Below, piece after piece: positions 4,447 through 5,824 of a DNA stretch of 5,824 bases. Made by a program: the position numbers and the translations under genes. Location of the stretch: contig DASYAN010000025.1 in the NCBI GenBank assembly GCA_036501345.1, positions 1 to 5,824 on the forward strand, given 5' to 3'. The DNA comes from DASYAN01 sp036501345. GTDB taxonomy: Bacteria > Chloroflexota > Ktedonobacteria > Ktedonobacterales > Ktedonobacteraceae. The notes beneath the pieces are model-generated. The model was not told the DNA's origin, made no database searches, and was given only the letters and a program-made list of their open reading frames with translations. The first letter of the stretch is position 1; every line of letters starts with the position of its first letter.

Positions 4447-5824
4447 ATGACGAGATCAATAGTCATCCAGAGCCAGCTTCTGGCTACCAAATTCTTTGTG
4501 CCCATGACGTCGGGGACCCTGATCTCGCGTCCTCGCCTGCACGCCTTGCTTGACGAGAGTCTGAAGTATCCCCTAACGCTTGTCTCGGCTCCCTCTGGCT
4601 TCGGCAAAACGATGTTGCTCTCTTGCTGGGCGCAATCCCTGCAAGCTTACCATCCTCTGGTAGCCTGGGTGTCTGTGGATGAGGAGGATAATGACCCTCG
4701 CCTCTTTTGGACCTACGTCCTCTCCGCCTTGGATCAGCAACAGCCGGAACGCTTTACTCCCCTGTTCAAGTATCTGCAATCGCCAGAAATCCCACCACTG
4801 ATGCACATCCTGACGGCGCTCATCAATCTTGTGCTGGATAGCCAAGAGCACTTTGTGGTAATCCTGGACGATTATCACCTGATCACCGAGCAGCAGATCC
4901 ATGCCACTCTCTCGTATCTCGTTGAGCATCTTCCTCCTCAGTTGCATATCATCCTAGCAACACAGGTTGATCCTCCGTTGCCGCTTCCGCTGCTGCGTGC
5001 AGGCCAGCACGTACTGGAAATCCGCACCGAGCAGCTGCGTTGTACGACAGAGGAGACTGAGGCTTTCTTCAAGGAGGCCAAGGGAATCCACCTGCCCGAT
5101 GAAACCATCAAGACTGTCAATGCTCGCACGGAGGGCTGGCTGGTCGGATTGCAATTGCTCTCCTTTTCTTTGCAAGCAGGTGCCAATCCTGCCACCCTGC
5201 TTGAGGAGGTTAGTGGCAAGCAGCGCTACATCCTGGACTATTTGACTGAAGTCGTACTCAGGCAGCAGTCGGAGGAGATGCAAACCTTTCTGCTCTCGAC
5301 CTGCATCCTCGAACGGCTCACCGCTTCACTTTGTGATGCTGTCACACAAAAAACTGACAGCCAGCAGATGTTGCAACGGCTTGAGCAGGCCAATGTATTT
5401 GTGGTCGCACTGGATAGCAAGCGGCAGTGGTATCGCTATCATGCACTCTTTGCTGAAGCTCTCTCTTACCAACTGGAGCTGATGAGGCCTGATCTGGTGC
5501 CTACCTTACACCATTGTGCTAGCATCTGGTATGCCCAGCATAACTCTACTACTCAGGCCATTTTCCATGCCTTCCAGGCCAAAGAGTGGCAGTGGGCGGC
5601 TGATCTGATCGAGGGCCTTCCGTTGCTGTCTCTCACCTGGGGAGCAGATGAATATAGGCTGATGATGCTCAAAGAGTGGTTGGAGCAGTTGCCTGCAGAT
5701 GTGGTGGGTTGCCGCCCTCGCCTCTGTCTTGCCTGTGCCCAGATCTTGTGGTTGGTTGCCTCACATCCCATGCTGGAAGCTTGGCTCAAGATCGCCGAAG
5801 CGACGCTAACTGCTTCGCTGACAC
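4447..5824 (+). CDS. MalT-like LuxR-family ATP-dependent (STAND) regulator, N-terminal part
   Basis: The first 459 residues are visible; the gene runs off the right edge. The opening LLATKFFVP, then TLISRPRL, is the usual MalT-family entry. Walker A is SAPSGFGKT at residues 47-55 (K54, T55). Walker B is VVILDDYH at 137-144 (D141, D142). Further family blocks are TEGWLVGLQL (228-237), FLLSTCILERLTASLCDAVT (281-300) and WYRYHALFAEAL (328-339). Helical, TPR-like material starts near 340 and continues to the edge. Family members are usually about 850-1100 residues and end in a LuxR-type helix-turn-helix, expected beyond this window. They bind ATP and an inducer, oligomerise and activate transcription; the inducer is unknown here. 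A TAG at 4438-4440 is in frame just upstream, so the ATG at 4447 is the first ATG available. Its ribosome site (AAGG) is weak, and a different frame with an ATG at 4428 overlaps the start. Confidence 0.92.
   Translation, partial: MTRSIVIQSQLLATKFFVPMTSGTLISRPRLHALLDESLKYPLTLVSAPSGFGKTMLLSCWAQSLQAYHPLVAWVSVDEEDNDPRLFWTYVLSALDQQQPERFTPLFKYLQSPEIPPLMHILTALINLVLDSQEHFVVILDDYHLITEQQIHATLSYLVEHLPPQLHIILATQVDPPLPLPLLRAGQHVLEIRTEQLRCTTEETEAFFKEAKGIHLPDETIKTVNARTEGWLVGLQLLSFSLQAGANPATLLEEVSGKQRYILDYLTEVVLRQQSEEMQTFLLSTCILERLTASLCDAVTQKTDSQQMLQRLEQANVFVVALDSKRQWYRYHALFAEALSYQLELMRPDLVPTLHHCASIWYAQHNSTTQAIFHAFQAKEWQWAADLIEGLPLLSLTWGADEYRLMMLKEWLEQLPADVVGCRPRLCLACAQILWLVASHPMLEAWLKIAEATLTASLT

Noticed and set aside
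4573..4947. 124-codon - strand ORF inside the MalT-like gene
   Set aside because: It is antisense to the Walker A/B region of a well-supported gene and has no family resemblance or ribosome site.
1..5824. CRISPR arrays, tRNA/rRNA genes, insertion-sequence ends, attachment sites
   Set aside because: I looked for repeated spacer-type units, tRNA-like arms, terminal inverted repeats and transposase or integrase motifs and found none.

Overview
This window looks like a stretch of chromosome from a Ktedonobacteria-type Chloroflexota or a relative. That placement is an inference. It rests on moderate GC, strong GGAGG-type ribosome sites, an orphan OmpR-type regulator whose C-terminal winged helix contains an IKVYINALRSKL-like recognition helix, and a large MalT/LuxR-type STAND regulator of the kind that is greatly expanded in that class. 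No rRNA, tRNA or other taxonomic marker is present.

Layout from left to right: (1) the 3' end of an HPP-family membrane protein on the + strand (2-322); (2) convergent to it, a TetR-family repressor on the - strand (366-1001), with a striking layered inverted repeat in its upstream region (1061-1105); (3) a strong Rho-independent terminator-like hairpin (1203-1259) just past the stop of (4), an OmpR/PhoB-type response regulator on the - strand (1285-1968) with no histidine kinase beside it; (5) a 455-bp divergent intergenic region; (6) a GPR1/FUN34/YaaH-type acetate transporter on the + strand (2424-3038); (7) a terminator hairpin (3053-3090) between convergent genes; (8) a membrane DUF2231 domain fused to a Rieske [2Fe-2S] domain on the - strand (3103-4047); (9) a 399-bp divergent intergenic region with a perfect 7-bp-arm palindrome and a plausible promoter; (10) the N-terminal 459 residues of a MalT-like ATP-binding regulator on the + strand, running off the right edge.

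The genes do not form one operon. They alternate in strand and are mostly single transcription units with their own control regions. Three of the six are regulators: a TetR, an orphan response regulator and a MalT-type STAND protein. The other three are membrane proteins: an HPP-type permease, an acetate-type permease and a Rieske membrane protein. The most natural regulatory pairing is the response regulator with the divergently transcribed acetate transporter, and the TetR with its own palindromic upstream site. I see no CRISPR array, insertion sequence, integrase, RNA gene or recognisable defence or biosynthetic system. The items most worth a second look are the TetR palindrome, the DUF2231-Rieske fusion, and the out-of-frame ORF over the start of the MalT-like gene.
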